In this document: one piece after another, positions 12,601 through 25,600 of the stretch
How positions within the stretch are numbered: position 1 is the stretch's first letter
Layout: each line of letters starts with the position of its first letter
Source of the DNA: Paralichthys olivaceus
Taxonomy: Eukaryota > Chordata > Actinopteri > Pleuronectiformes > Paralichthyidae
Reading direction: 5' to 3'
Assembly: GCF_024713975.1 (NCBI RefSeq)
Contig: NC_091104.1
Location: 16,449,580 to 16,513,579, forward strand
Length of the DNA: 64,000 nucleotides
Notes under the pieces: generated by a model
The model's input: the letters and a program-made list of their open reading frames with translations, nothing else
Told to the model about the DNA's origin: nothing
The model's database searches: none
Position numbers and translations under genes: made by a program

Positions 12601-15600
12601 CATCTGTATATTGAGTTTTTTGTGTTACTTTTCCAAGAACAATGGACACACAATGGACACACGACATCAACCTGGGTCTTAGAGAAAACATATGGTGCCT
12701 TTTCAGATTATCTTTCTTCTAGCGTGTTTTATAGATAATATACAAAATTAGAAAATATAGAAAAATGTTGGCAAAGTTTGTGGTAAAGGTCTACTCCCCC
12801 ACATGTCATGTGACAACACAATTCCACATAACTGTGTAATGGCAGCAGAGTGACTTGTCTTGCATGCCCCCTAACAAAGCCAGGTATAGTGAGGCTGACA
12901 CTTTCTTCACATGCTTACACCAATCACAACAGAGTGGGCCAGCTGGCCAATCAGAGCAGACTGGGCTTTATCACCAGTGGGGCATTAAAGAGACAGGAGC
13001 TAAAACCAAGCATTTCATGCAAAGCCTGAAAAAAGGAGCTGCAACAATAGGGCAGAATGAGGAAAGTTATGTTTTCAGAACATTATAGCATGTAAGTAAT
13101 AACCAGAATTAAAATGACCTGAATATAAGCAACATATGTCTCATTTAAAAGTATAAAATGTGTGTGTATGTGTCATCTAGAAGAGTATGTGAGTTACTTT
13201 TGGTGTCCAGCTGGGCTCTGTACTTGGTGAAGCCTTTAAGTCGAACTTTCTCTCCTAGAAGTTGGAGAAACTCTTCAAGGGCGGGACCAGCTATCTCATT
13301 GTTGTACATCTCTTCCTCAGTGCTCTGACCCGCTCTGCAGTACATCACCCCAACCTTTACCTGAAAACTCAGCTGGGGAGCAGCAAACACATTCAGACAC
13401 ACAACGATACACATAAAGCTTCTTTAACAGACTTATTCAGGACTAAGATGCCAGCAATTGTCCACAGCTCTTATTCTTAAAAATTAACACATGGGTTTAA
13501 AATTTTGGAATATTACGCTATTCTTCCTACCCCTTGTTCATCCAGTTTCATCAGCTGCTCTGTGACCTTGGGTGTGTTGAGTGCCAGTCTCAGGCAGGAC
13601 AGGTCCAGCTCAGGGAGAAGGTACTCCAGCACCTCTTTGATGGGCAGCCCTCGGGTGGTGCCATGCTTGGAGGTGGACGGCACTGCATCCTCAAGAATAG
13701 AACCTCGCAGAGTTGACAGCTGAATGGACAGAGAGAGGGAGGAGGAGAGCGAGAAGACAAAAAATGCATGTCAGGAATCTTTGCTGTGCTTTGAACTTTG
13801 TCTTGGAGATGGAACATGCTGATAGCAAAGCCTGCCTGCCCAGACACTAACAAAGAATACAGTTGGCTACAGTAGTTTTTGAAATAATATTTTATGCTTA
13901 AACACGCCAACATAAAACAAAAAGACAATTAAGACACAAGGCCTAGAGAAGAAGAGGTGGGAGGGCTTCTCCAAGCATTCTGTATACACAGAGTCTGCAT
14001 TGGGTAGGGCTCCCGGAGTGAACTCAATCACTCTGCTATCATAAGCAGCTGGAACGGATGGAGACTTTCTCCCCTGCAAGCTTGAGGCTGTGTTTGGGCC
14101 TGTGTTTACAATGAACCTGTGTTCCCTGCATTTGAAAGGTAGGATCAGGAGTGGGGGTCCTGAGGTACTTCATCTTAAGAGTGGGGGTTTAATCACATGC
14201 ACTTGTCAGTTCCCAACATACAGCCTCAGGCAGGTAGCTTTATCCTCTGTTTGGGAGTGCATGTCTATATTAGCCCTAATCCAACATTTAAAACTCAAAA
14301 ATCTCATGCCAGCCACAGAGGTCTTACAGCCAACATTGCAACTAGATATGACAGTATATTTCTACTGAAACAAAGAGGTAAAGCTCTCCACACAGTTGTT
14401 TGAGATTGCTGGGCACTGACAGGCCTTGCAGGCTGGAAGATCGGTGTATTTCCTAAAGTATCTTCACACATTGCTGATGTTGTGAGACAGCTAGATAGGC
14501 CAGGGGCTGTTTGCAGAATAAGAAACAAGGACTGAGTGGGGTTTTATCTTGAGCTGGTCTTGACAGTAAGGAGAAGGCAAAGTATTAATTGAGCTATAAA
14601 AACCTAGATGGTTATATCGTAACAGGATAAATACCAACAATGCCAACAAAATAAATACAACTTTTCTCACATTCAACCCCAAAAAATCCCAAATTTAAGA
14701 GGATAGGACATTATGGCTGACCTCGCTAGTTCTGAAGATGAGGCGGTAGTTGTACTGCTGGCCATGCTCTTTGTCCTCATCCAGTTTCTCCCTGCGCAAA
14801 CTCACTGCCATTGGACCAAGCATCTCATCTATCCCAAAGTAGTTCCAGTGCTCTGAAATAGGGCATAGAAACAAATGGCAGAGAGACAGTTGTTGGGGAA
14901 ATGTTGACACGTTCATATGTCAATGAGTCTATGTATTGAAACACTTGAATGTATCTCACCTCGAAGGTAGAAGAACTTTCGATAGTAATAGGCTCCTAGG
15001 TCCACATGCTCCACAATATATTGCTTGCCCTTTTCGCTGAGGGTGCTGGGGCCCTCCTTTGGTCCCTCAAGCACTGCGACTCCAGCATTTGTGCAGTGTG
15101 TGCTTACAGATGTTTCATACAAGTTTCCTTCCGCACTCAGGGTCCCTGAGCCACTGTTGCTTGTTCCACCACCCACAAGCCCATGATACACCATCCCACC
15201 TGCTCCCAATCTGCGCCTTCCATTGCCATCAGCGCCTATCTCATTGCGGAAGCAAGGGCAGCTCAGCAGCATTTCGTTGCTCTGTTCATCTCCTGCCTCA
15301 AGACTAGGACTGTCCCTAGAACTGAGCTCTTCCTGGCTGCCACTTGGGGAGCTGTAAGGCAGGCTGTGGGTGGATGAGAGGGTGGAGGTAGCTGAGGCTA
15401 CAGCAGCAGCAGAAGCCCCAGTGGTGGTGTTTTTCCTCTTGCCTGCAGTCTGCCGCAACTGAATAATTTCGTTGAGGTCAAATAACATGCTCTGAACATC
15501 GTAATGGGAAAAACCTTTCTGACAAACCCAGGGCTTAAGAGGGGGGCCCATGTCCTCTGCCCGGCTGTCCTCTGCATCAGACCCCGCTCTTGGGGAGTCC

Positions 15601-16442
15601 AACTCACCCCGCACATTTCTTAGTTTGCGGAATATAGATTCACCCCCAGTCTCTGATTTAGTGCGTCTTTTGGGGGGCTTATCTCTGTCCTTGGCTTTAG
15701 GAGGCTGGCTGTCTACCTCCTCCTGAAGATCCACGATAGTCTGCTTAGACCCAACGTTCAACATGTCCTCCAGTTTCTCTGGAGCAGGGCTACGCTGGTC
15801 AACTTTATCCCCTTGATATCCCTTCAGCATTTCAAAGAAGCTCTCCCCAGTTGCTCCATGCTGATCTATTGAGGAGGTGCTACCGTACTCACGATGAAGA
15901 GGGGACCATTTAGCTCCCAATGCTGGACCCCAGTCTTCTCCACTGTCCCCACTGCCTTCCATCTCACTGATAGTCATGTCACTGTTGCTACGCTGACGAA
16001 TGCGTCTCTGCCTTGGGTTTCTATGTGCAGGACCCCTGTAGTCTCCTTGGCCCAGGTAACGAGTTTCAGGACTGTAATTGTTAGCCTGGGCACGATTTTT
16101 CAAAGTATTGTGGATGTTCCGCAGCATCGATGAGTCCTGAGGGCTAATAATAGAGCCTAACTTTATGTGACCTTTTCCAACAGAGGGCAGAACAGAGTTC
16201 TCCGGCTCTGCAGTTAAGTGCCACGGAGCCCCTGTAATGTCTCTCCTTGGGGGCCAGTCAGCCACCCGAGCCCGTACACCCATTTTAGGCACTCCTGTGC
16301 TCACAGTGGCATGGACATTGTCTGTGCGTGTTGTCACAGTCCCTCCATTGACCATACGGAGGTGGCGTGTGTAAAACTCATCAGTGGCTGGGATGGAACC
16401 CCCAACAGAGCGCTCCATGGGTGGGTGCTTCAGGCTGGTCAT
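215..16442 (-). CDS. sipa1l1: SIPA1L1 orthologue: Rap GTPase-activating protein with PDZ domain (19 coding exons, 3' end outside window)
   Basis: Exons in gene order: 16442-14960, 14852-14722, 13719-13531, 13372-13198, 12389-12286, 12009-11852, 8196-7617, 6081-5807, 5702-5664 (39 nt), 5231-4974, 4870-4727, 4629-4475, 4386-4304, 4049-3631, 2790-2575, 1955-1793, 1108-907, 641-492, 332-215. All joins are GT-AG and keep frame, giving about 1680 residues; human SIPA1L1 has about 1800. ATG 16442 is used because the frame has an upstream stop and only a GTG before it. The N-terminal region ([25 protein letters not shown]) fits the family. The RapGAP part holds the Asn-thumb segment [13 protein letters not shown] (exon 12009-11852); a PDZ lies in exon 6081-5807. 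Ser-rich spine-regulatory segments follow ([25 protein letters not shown]). In mammals it acts at synapses on Rap and actin. The missing end should be the coiled coil. SIPA1L2/L3 are less likely, by sequence and synteny. Confidence 0.93.
2017..2037. repeat. (TA)n microsatellite
   Basis: A short uninterrupted TA run in the sipa1l1 intron upstream of exon 1955-1793. Confidence 0.85.
5664..5702 (-). CDS. sipa1l1: 39-nt in-frame microexon of sipa1l1
   Basis: A 39-nt exon is bounded on the minus strand by a pyrimidine-rich acceptor (TTTTCCTTTCAG) and a donor GTGAGG. It sits in phase 2, so including it adds 13 residues ([13 protein letters not shown]) between the PDZ exon and the exon beginning GCSEIYHMP. 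Skipping it keeps the frame and gives the PRRGCSE join that resembles human SIPA1L1. I infer a cassette exon; splicing evidence is needed to say whether it is used. Confidence 0.6.
6868..7029. repeat. Short inverted-repeat element (MITE-like)
   Basis: About 160 bp of AT-rich sequence is bounded by TAGGGCTGAGCAAT and its near-complement ATTGCCCAGCCCTA, with TA at both ends as a possible target-site duplication. This suggests a Tc1/mariner-type nonautonomous element inside a sipa1l1 intron (6082-7616). The same intron also holds a copy of the dispersed repeat described at 7075-7400. Confidence 0.5.
7075..7400 (+). repeat. Dispersed fish repeat, copy 1
   Basis: Shares blocks with 40258-40516 in the same orientation (gattaca/gattatgcaaaaactac, tcagggaagaaccca, tgatttctcagag, attcatggatcttg, tgttgggccttgg). 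Diverged fragments in the opposite orientation occur at about 24690-24810, 39600-39745, 42885-43065 and 58990-59175. It is a high-copy repeat of percomorph genomes as I recall; I cannot give its class with certainty. Confidence 0.55.
9546..9602. repeat. (TG)n microsatellite
   Basis: An uninterrupted TG run of nearly 60 bp within a sipa1l1 intron. Confidence 0.95.
10360..10620 (-). promoter_or_regulatory. Candidate internal promoter / alternative first exon of sipa1l1
   Basis: On the minus strand a GC-richer stretch follows a homopyrimidine tract with CCCACCC-type KLF/SP boxes (about 10560-10510). It ends in a good donor (CAGACGG|GTGAGTTT, exon end 10360). Further on, 9772-9733 is a possible 40-nt exon (TTCAG acceptor, CTGAG|GTAAGT donor). 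Joined to 8196 these would be untranslated, and translation could start at the ATG in GAMATRT of the 8196-7617 exon. That would give a form lacking the N-terminus and the Asn thumb. This is entirely inferred. Confidence 0.3.
11110..11650 (+). mobile_element. Decayed non-LTR retrotransposon (Rex1/Babar-like), 3' end of reverse transcriptase ORF
   Basis: Two frames of the plus strand give pieces typical of the C-terminal end of fish LINE ORFs: [24 protein letters not shown], then [11 protein letters not shown] and a [13 protein letters not shown]-like segment. It ends in a TGGA-type short repeat (ttggatgaatggatga), as these elements often do. Frameshifts and changes show it is inactive. The Rex1/Babar assignment is from memory of this motif series. 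Confidence 0.55.
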
Positions 16443-16661
16443 GACACCAGTGCCAAAGGCTAAAGGCACTTAGCAGGTAGACATGGCTGCCTCTGGGATG
16501 AGATGCTACTCCCTGTCTTCATGGGCAGATTGATTGTCAGGATCAACAAGCGACGGGGCAGAAAAAGTGACAGGGTAAACCCAACCTCTTCAGTACTCAA
16601 CCTTGCATAGTACTTTCCAAAATATGTCGACACTGTCACATGGCATTTTTGTTGCACATCC
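16443..16661 (-). other. sipa1l1: 5'UTR part of the first coding exon of sipa1l1, with upstream ORFs
   Basis: An acceptor (TTTTTTCAG) ends at 16662 on the minus strand. The 219 nt between it and the ATG at 16442 carry several short upstream ORFs, including a 7-codon one beginning 3 nt into the exon and ones ending shortly before the main start. They could dampen translation of the long SIPA1L1 protein; this is inference. Confidence 0.6.
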
Positions 16662-19600
16662 CTGAAAAAAGAAAAGAAATCAGTCAGTACACACATTATC
16701 CATTTTCTGACTCACAAAACACTCTTACATTCATAAAAGTGAAATTAAGAGAAATCTTTGATAATAAATCAACTGAAATAAAATCCACAACATGAAACTT
16801 TGTGATCAGGGCCTGCATTATTATAAACATGAAAACATTTCCTCTTTGTAGAAAGTATGATTACGATTATATATGTAAATATATACATGTCATACACGCG
16901 CACACACGCTCTCACACACGCACACATTATATATGAACCGGCAAGTAGACAAGACTGAATTTTTTTCTCCTTTGATGGCTTTTTACGAGCCAGTGAAAAG
17001 TCAGTGACATGTTCAATTTTAGATAAGGAGGCCTACTTTTCAATCCAATTTCAGCATAAGCATCAAGGGGACACATGAAAGCACAGTTAAATTCAAAAAA
17101 TGAGTTGTGTCATTTTTTTTCCTGAAAGTGTGAGCAAAGTGATGCCTTCGCCTTAATCAGTTAATTTATCCAAAGGGGACATTAAAGAAGGACCACTATA
17201 AGACTTGTGTAATAACCCAGATTACATATGAGGTAGAGAATAATCATATGGATCTATTGATAAATCTTTAGTTCGTTCTGCTGGCACAGCTCTAACCCCT
17301 CTCTGTCACCAACTATTGGCTTCTAATTTGTATGAAGTCTCTCATGTGCCACTTTATGAGCCAACATTAGTGAATTGTAATGCAGAGTTGCAGTTTTTAG
17401 GATCAAATATGCCAAGCTGCACATTAAAAAGCAAAGGGGCCCTTTGAAAGTCATCTGAGAAGAGGATGATGATCCTCTGCCTGACAAATTGGGCCAATTT
17501 GGCAGTGAGACACTGGGGGAGATTAAGGCTCCACTCTCGGCCGGGCCTGCCTGGCTGTGCCTGTGATCACATTAGCCACAAGCAATCAGTGCACTGTGAC
17601 GGCCCTACAGCATAGCCACCTTCACACTGCATCCCACAATCAGGGTTGACTTTTTACCGACAAATACACATACACTGCTTAATATAAATAGGACATTCAC
17701 CTTTGCTTCAAACAATTATAGCAATCAAAGTGGATATTAGTCAATCAAACAAAAGGAACAGAGCGTAAAATGCTGTGTAGCCAGCAACATTATCACAGTG
17801 GCAGTCAAATGAGAGATGGGTCAAATGTTCCAGAGACAATTTGTTTGATAATATCAGTCTATTTATAAGTCAGGCAAGGAATTCTAGTGCAAACTCTCAA
17901 GGCTTTGGAGACAATTCAGTTTTCAGAGTGCCTGAGGCAAAGCATCCCTAGTCAGCCGTATTTCAAAACATGGAGTGTATTCTGACAACTAACCTTTAAA
18001 CCTGTGCTTCTTATGAAGCAGAAACCCCTTCTGTTAGTCCAACATTGTTCAAAAACAAGCAGTGAACATCCTGTGGTAAAACATACAGAAACAATTCCTG
18101 AAAAAACCCAACAGTGTTCCAAAACCATCATCTGCTTGCTTTGCAATTAAAATGTTGCTCTTATCTCTTAAAGCCACGAGCAGTAGTAGTAGTAATCAGG
18201 ATTCTGAAACAAGAAATATATTCTAAAATATTGCATGTGGAGCATCATATCCTTGGAGTCAGACATAAGCCAAGCAGAGCATTATTCCTCACAAAAGAGC
18301 CTAAAATTAAATGCAAACGCAATAAGTCACAGCTTCATGGTAAACTGATGAGTGTGTACAACCACAAGCCCACCAAGATACAACCGCATCACTTTATGTA
18401 ATCTTCATGCATCTTGTGAAAATTTTGGGCAAAAGAAATTTAAATAAGATGAAAGACAATATCTCCACTGTGATCTTCCATCTGTCACATTAGGCAGGTT
18501 GCCGCTATACCCTCTTCAAATGAATGGGCATCTATTCTTTGGGACATGGCAACAGATTAGGTTTCTGGAGCAGCTAAATAAAACCTTCTAAATCAAAACA
18601 ACAACAAAAAAAATAATTCATGCCCTACTAACACCCTCTTTGTCTGACATGAATAAGAGTGAACATTGTCAGGGAAACTAAGATAAACTGCACATCCAGT
18701 CCCAGAGTGCTGGGCCTCATTCCTTCCCACGGCCAGGTGTCCACAGGGATGGACACATGAATAGAGGCAATGTACATGTCCCAGGAAACGGGTCTCTAAT
18801 CTTCATATTGTATCCATCCTTTGCAGACTTAAACTGATCATTTCTTTCGCAGATCAGTGGGGCATGTCAAAACAGCTTGAGCCTGGTGGCTAAATTAGGT
18901 TAACACCCTGTAATGGGGCTCTGACCTCCCAGTTTGTCCATAAGGCCTGTAGAGAATGAGCAAACCAGTGATGCAGATGAAGTGCTGGTGACATCATAGC
19001 ACACCTCCGTAGTGCTCCAATTTGTTCTTATGGTTGTAAGAACAAGTCTAGACAAGGATTGAGTAACACATCCCTTTGAGGACTTGTGTTCAAATGTGTG
19101 TTACAGGTGACTTAGTCAGCAGGTTCTCTAGGAACCTGTTACAAGACATACACACATAAAATAAAAAGATGGAGGACAGACAGAAATGAGACAGATGAAC
19201 AGTGTTGATGAATCACACACATGAACCAAGAGTCTGACTCTTCCAAATCTGACTCACGAATATCAGAGCAGGTAAAGATAACCCAAAAGAACAAGACCTG
19301 AGTGATCAATGTAAGACAAAGCTTAGGGTGCTAGACATTCTCAAGAAAAGGGTTTCTTAAAGAACAATCCTAGTTGCTTAGCTCACTGGTATCCCAAAGA
19401 GAATGGACAGCATGCTGAAGTTGAAAGACTCTTCGTCCTGGGTCTCCAAACAGAAAAGGGAATAAAGTTTCCCAGTAAACTGGGCAAGTGTTTCCAGAGC
19501 TGAGACAAAGGAGCCAAAGGATTGCCCTACAAGCTTGTAATTACTGTGAGCTTGAAAGGGACTAAGGGGCTGTTTGGCTGACACTGTTGGCTTTCAAACA

Positions 19601-22600
19601 GGCACCCTACCATTTAGCCCATTGGCTCTCCCCGTCTCCTAATCTCCCCCTGCTCTAAGGGCTGACTGGGCTGTTGGGCAGCAGGCACAAAGGTCCCTCT
19701 GTGCTGGTTTGGGCAAGACTGGGGCCCCACTCCAACACGTTGTAGTCTTTGAAAATTGCCTGGTAAAGAGACCTCACTAAGGCTGTGTACTTGTCTGATT
19801 TGACTGCCGGAAAAATCTGATGAATTTAATGCAGTGGAGATGGAATGATCGATATGAAGCAGAATTGGGAAGCAAAAGACACAGAAATAGGAGGATGACC
19901 ACAGGAAAGCAGAAGAATGGACCACTCACTCAGAGACAAATAGCTTTTCTGTAATCCACTGACTCATAGCTGCAACACATATTAACTGGAAGATGATGTT
20001 TATATAATGACTAAAAACTGAAGCCAGACTGTTAAATGTCAAACCCTTCCACAATGAGAAAGCTTGCTTAAAGGGTTGTGCACAGGTCCGATAGAGAATC
20101 ACAGCATCAGAGACGAAAAAATGCATTTGTAGTAAATCCACTGACTTCTACACAATATAATTTCCTGTCAAGGAGGGAGTGTTGAGGACAGAGGGGGGAA
20201 CTGAGGTATCTACACATCCACTGAGATTGAGCCCAAACATGGCTGTCCATAAATACAACAGATGCTGTGGAGTCACTCCTATCTTTCTCTCTCCCCCACT
20301 TTTTTCAAAATCAATTTTCTGTCCGTTTCCTCCACCTGGATATGTGCATCTGGCTGAGATCCAGGCACAAACCTGCCAGTCTGATTGAACAAACCTGAGA
20401 ACCTGACACCTTCACAGAAAAACAGACAGGCCTGCTGGCAGACAAACGATAGTAGCATCATCCAACTGTGAGCCAAGATCCTGGAATTCCACCAACCTCA
20501 GTGGAGGAAGTGATGAGCATTTGTGTTTGGGGGTTAGGGCATGTTCAGGCAGATTCTGGGAGAGAAGTGCAACACTGACTGTTCAAGTCATAGGCTTTTA
20601 TAAAACACTTTTTTAAAGTGCCTCTGTGAATCTACCTTGCCTTTACAACAACAAGCTTGTCTTGCAATCAACTTAATCCATGATATCAGCTCTGGATGAA
20701 GTGGCACACCACAATAAAGTGAGAACAGACCCAACAAATTGCTCAACTGACCACACGAGCAATCCAAACACCAAGTGTAGTTGAAGCCCTTCAAAAAGCG
20801 GTGGCAGTGTATCGACATTCATCATTACCATTGTTTGTGATGTGCTGCTGCTCTGCCCCAACTCTGGGCCTCTCGCTATCACTGCAGCACAGTTCCGTGA
20901 GTAATGGGCAGAGCTAACCACTGGCAAAGTGAATATCACTCACTGCCTTGCACAAGAAGACAGTTCTGAAGGAGCACTAGAATATATTCATTGCCATTAT
21001 CTCTAGCAGGGTGTCCTCGATCCTTCCTCTCCGCTTATCCACAAAGTACTCGACAAGGGTTTTCACTTTTTTTTTTTTTTTTTTTACATTAGACACTTAA
21101 ATCACTTTACATAGCTTAGGTAAAGACATTCCCTTTTCCAATGTCATCTTCTGGGTGGGCCAGCAACTTGACAAGGAAGGCCTTTGTCCTTTTAAAAAAA
21201 GGTAATTACACTGTCAACAGCTTAGGTGGTCTGCTTGTCCAGAGCAAAAAATGAATTACTACATCTTATACTTTAATCTAACAGATGCCCAGTCAAAACA
21301 AAAAGAAAACACATTTTTACACACTTGATTGATTTTAAGTTTGTGAAACCATCACCAACATCCTGCACAGTAATTTCACAGCTTTATGGTCCATATACAC
21401 AATAATCTACAGAGGCCGAGCTTGAGTTGGTTTAGAACCTCATATCGGATGATGGGGTTATAGATGACTTGTCTTTATTGAGGCTGAGATTTAAGATTGT
21501 CAGCTTTTAAAAGTTGTGTGTTATAAAAAGCAATGGGGAGGAAGCAGTGTGCTGCTGCCTGAAGAGGAATGTAAAAAATTCTAATGAGATGGCTGCCTGG
21601 CTTCTGAACTGCAGCAGTCAGGGGCTGAGGTTTAAAGTGGAAGTCTGCTCTGGGCGGCACTTTCCCTCTCCCTGCCCTATCCACTTCCAACGCTAGGACT
21701 CCATTAGACAGGCAGGGAAGTCCTGATGCACACGGACAGGTACACGCAGAGACAAAGACTTTAACACACATAGCAAAATCCATGAAAGTAGGACACCAAC
21801 TTCTACAGAAACTAAAAGAAAACAGCACAAGCATTGATTTGGCTCCTAAGAATAAAAACTAGCAACTCGTGGGACAGTAGCTATTTTTGAGTACAACAAA
21901 CCAAACTGATTTTAATTTGTGCAAACATCAGAGACAGCCCTTCAGTCCCCCCAGCAGCTTGTAGAGATGTTCTTTCTGCAGTACATGTGTGAAACTAAGA
22001 ATATTTTTTCTTGGAAATCGCATTTGAGATGTAAATTGTGGTCTCCGTTTAAAGTCCAATCTGGGCTGCCCACAACAAAATGCAGGATTGTCTCTGCAAC
22101 ATCTCTTCTTGATATAACCAAACAGGCACATTTGAATTGAATTTTCAATAACAGACTTTCAGTCACCACCACTGCGTAGACAGCTTAGCTGCTGCAGTCG
22201 TGCCTCCAGTAAAATCAGATGCCAGCATTTGCAGGTGGGAAGCCAGTGAGGGATCAAAATCTTGTTAACCAACAATAGATAACGGCTGTGATTTGTATCC
22301 ACAAAGTCTATCCTTTTCATTCTTTTTATAAGGTGACAGAGAAGTAAATCCATGAAAGCCATATCTCATCTCTACTATAAACTTTGCCATCCCCACAGTC
22401 CCCACAGATGCAGTTCTTGTGAGATCATTAGGGATCAAGGATAACTGTCACAGCAGTAGAAGTTAGAAACAAAGGTTGACTATTAGCAGGATCAACGGTT
22501 ATGGTTTGTGTGTGTAAATGGCACTAGACAGATGAAGCACCATAAAGATAATTGCAGGAAACCGTGGCACAACTTTGCCAAGAACCGAAGATAAAGCCCA

Positions 22601-25600
22601 AAGTTCAACTGCCACTTCAAAAAACACTCACCTGCAGTGTTAGATAAGCACAACCACAATTTAATAATTGACATCCAGGCTACTGCTACTATGCTAAGCT
22701 AAGATCATATTTGAACTTATGAGATGCTAAAAATTCTATTTATTATTAACCGTTACTTCATTAAATAATCATAATGAAAAAAGTTCTGGACAACTGGAGT
22801 CCAGAAAAATATATATACCCTGGAGCAGCTTTATTGTGTCTATTTTTGGTTATAAAGTAATCTGTTGTGGGTTCCTTTTAGGTTTTGCTTTTTTGTTATT
22901 GAATGCAGACTAATCAGTAACCTTGGACATGCAGGGTTTCAACACATGAGGAAAGTCAGAGTGCTAAGGTTCACCGAAAAGGCAAACATACTTTGATATC
23001 AGATGGCATGACTTAAAACGGACACTTCAAAAAACATCTAGAGAAATTTAATATGAGACTCTTGCATCAATCCTGCTCCACGCACAACACATAATGACAA
23101 CCATTTCCACACGGAAACAATGCCAAACAGTGTTTTTCCAGCATCCGACTGCACCATTTCCTTTAGGTGAAAAATACTTATTATTTATATGGGATTTTTT
23201 TCCTGTGACATTTAGTGAGAGAGAAAATTTTAACCCTTTACTTTTGGAGAGACTCTCAGGTATTGTTTCTACCTGTCACAAAGAGTCTGGAAGGTAGTCA
23301 GACATTTGAATTTAGATACTGTGGGTTAATCACTATTATATTTAAATATTTCCACTTGTTACTTTATAGTAAATATTTCAGGCATTACTTGTGTTTGACA
23401 AACTTGACCTGAGCAACCAGGCCACCAGTGAAATGTGAGTACTACCCAGCAGTGTGCCTTGTTTAACAGGACTGTGTGGGCTGGGGCAAAGAGGTGTTTT
23501 TATGGACACTCCATTTCCTCTGCAACAAAAGGTAAATATCCCCTCTTTTAATATCTGAAAAGCAGTGAACCTACTTGATACAAAACAAATTCTCCCAGCT
23601 CAGCATGGGGCTGGCACGCCTCTGCATGTACTCAAGTGCGTCTGCTGAGATGAAGCAGTTCCCATCAGTTGAGGATTTAAATAGAAGGGATGCGAGAGAG
23701 CATAATTAACAGTGTTGATGCAGGGAGGAGGGCTGAGTGAATAGTTTGTGTTCGTCGTCTTTAATTCAGCCTCACCACGTGCCAGAAGACAGAGATGGGG
23801 CTCAGCCAGGGGGGCCGCTAAACACTTCCAAGCCTGCTATTACTTCATTCACAGATCACAGGCGCTCACGAGCAAAACCAATCTGAATGAGCGCTCACTG
23901 CTTCTCACATGTCGTATGCATCTCATATGCAAGGACTCGTTTAGACTATACCACTAGATCGAAGTCACATGTTAGCACGGGGGATAAACAGTGGGTCACC
24001 ACACGTGAATCAAATGCCAATGAGATCATGGTGTTTTGAAAGAGTGGAGGCCAGTGCTGGAGATGAGACGTTTGATGAGTCTATCATGCACCACAGGCTG
24101 CACGAGGCTGCGGCAACCATGCTGCCTTCCACAGTGTCATGCTGTGTGCATATGTGTGCCCATCAGTTAGAATACTGTTCACTTGCCCAGTGCAAATCTT
24201 AGCTGGGCTCAAGCCAAAACAGTCATTTACTCCTGTGGCTAGGCCACTAGCAGTGGAACTAAAATCCACAGTCAATAATATTTAAATCAATAAAAACTGA
24301 AAATCATTATGCTTAAAGACAACAAGCATGCATGACACATAAATCTTTATTGGAATACCGATCCCATGGCCCAAATAGTGCCTGGAAACAAACTAATCAA
24401 TGTTAGAAGTCGTGTGTTAACCCAATCGCCAAGTGGTTTGGGTGCATAACACGTGCGTCAACGCCCTGAGCAACGAATATCTGGATGACCAGACCTTTTA
24501 CTGCATGTAACTGCCCCCACAATATTTCTTGTCTGTCTTCACTGTTCCTATCAAATAAAGCCATAATAACACAAAATGTATTCAAATATTTTAGCCTTTG
24601 TAGTGAGAGCTTAAAGCACCAAAGTGCACACACTCATAGATATCAGTTGCCTAAATATGCTAGATTTCTTTCATCAAGTTACTGGTGAAAAACACTGGAC
24701 ATGCTCCAAATTGAATGGGTTCTTTCCTGACCCATGTCCCATTCTTCCAAGTTTGGTGGAAACCCATCGAGTACTTTTGCTTATTCCCGCTGACAAACAA
24801 CCCTAACTTCCCTGGCGGAAGTAATAATATTAGTATATAGTAACTAAATAACTTGATTTTCACTAACTACTTCAGTCAATTCAGGTTGAAGGAGCAAGAT
24901 AATTTACAAGTGATACTATGATTTATATTTGTATTGTTTTTTCCAAATGTCTTGAGTCTCCAGGTCTGAAGGACATCAGGATGCTTGTACATCGATAATT
25001 GCTTAAAAATCCATCTTTGTTATTGTAATTCAAACTGCAAAAGGTACGTAAAAATATGTATTGTATTTATGAGCGTGTGTGTGTGTGAGGTATGAGGACA
25101 GTTTCAGGGTGAGAGCAATTAGCTCTGCATGTACAACTGTGTATGAGCAGCAAGGTCAGCACACAGCAGCCTGACAGATTCTCACAGCAGACGTGTCAAA
25201 ACGACAGATGCCTGCGATGTTTGGAAGTCATCCACTGCCCTGTCCTCTCACATCCTCTGCCTGATTACACAGGGAGCAAACACAGCATATCACAGGGCAC
25301 AGAGGCAGAAGGAGTCCTACTTAGGCTGCCTTTACCACAACAAACTATAAAAAGCTTTTATTAATTAAAAAACCTAGAACCAATCAAATGTTGGAAGAGA
25401 AAAACTAGCCTTTGTTTCCTTGTAGTAACAACAACATAGAGTCTGTTGCTAAAACACAGACACATTAACTGAATTCTCTCATCAGATAACAGTCTGACAG
25501 GAAAAAAGAACAATACCATTTGTCAACAACAAAGAAATACAATAGAGAGCGCTAAAGGGACTTGAAACCCACAATAGGAAAGAACTTTATTTCTTTAACA

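Noticed and set aside
13867-14528. Multiple ORFs of 60-90 codons in the sipa1l1 intron
   Set aside because: They lie between verified exons 14722 and 13719, lack family similarity and are not needed for frame continuity.
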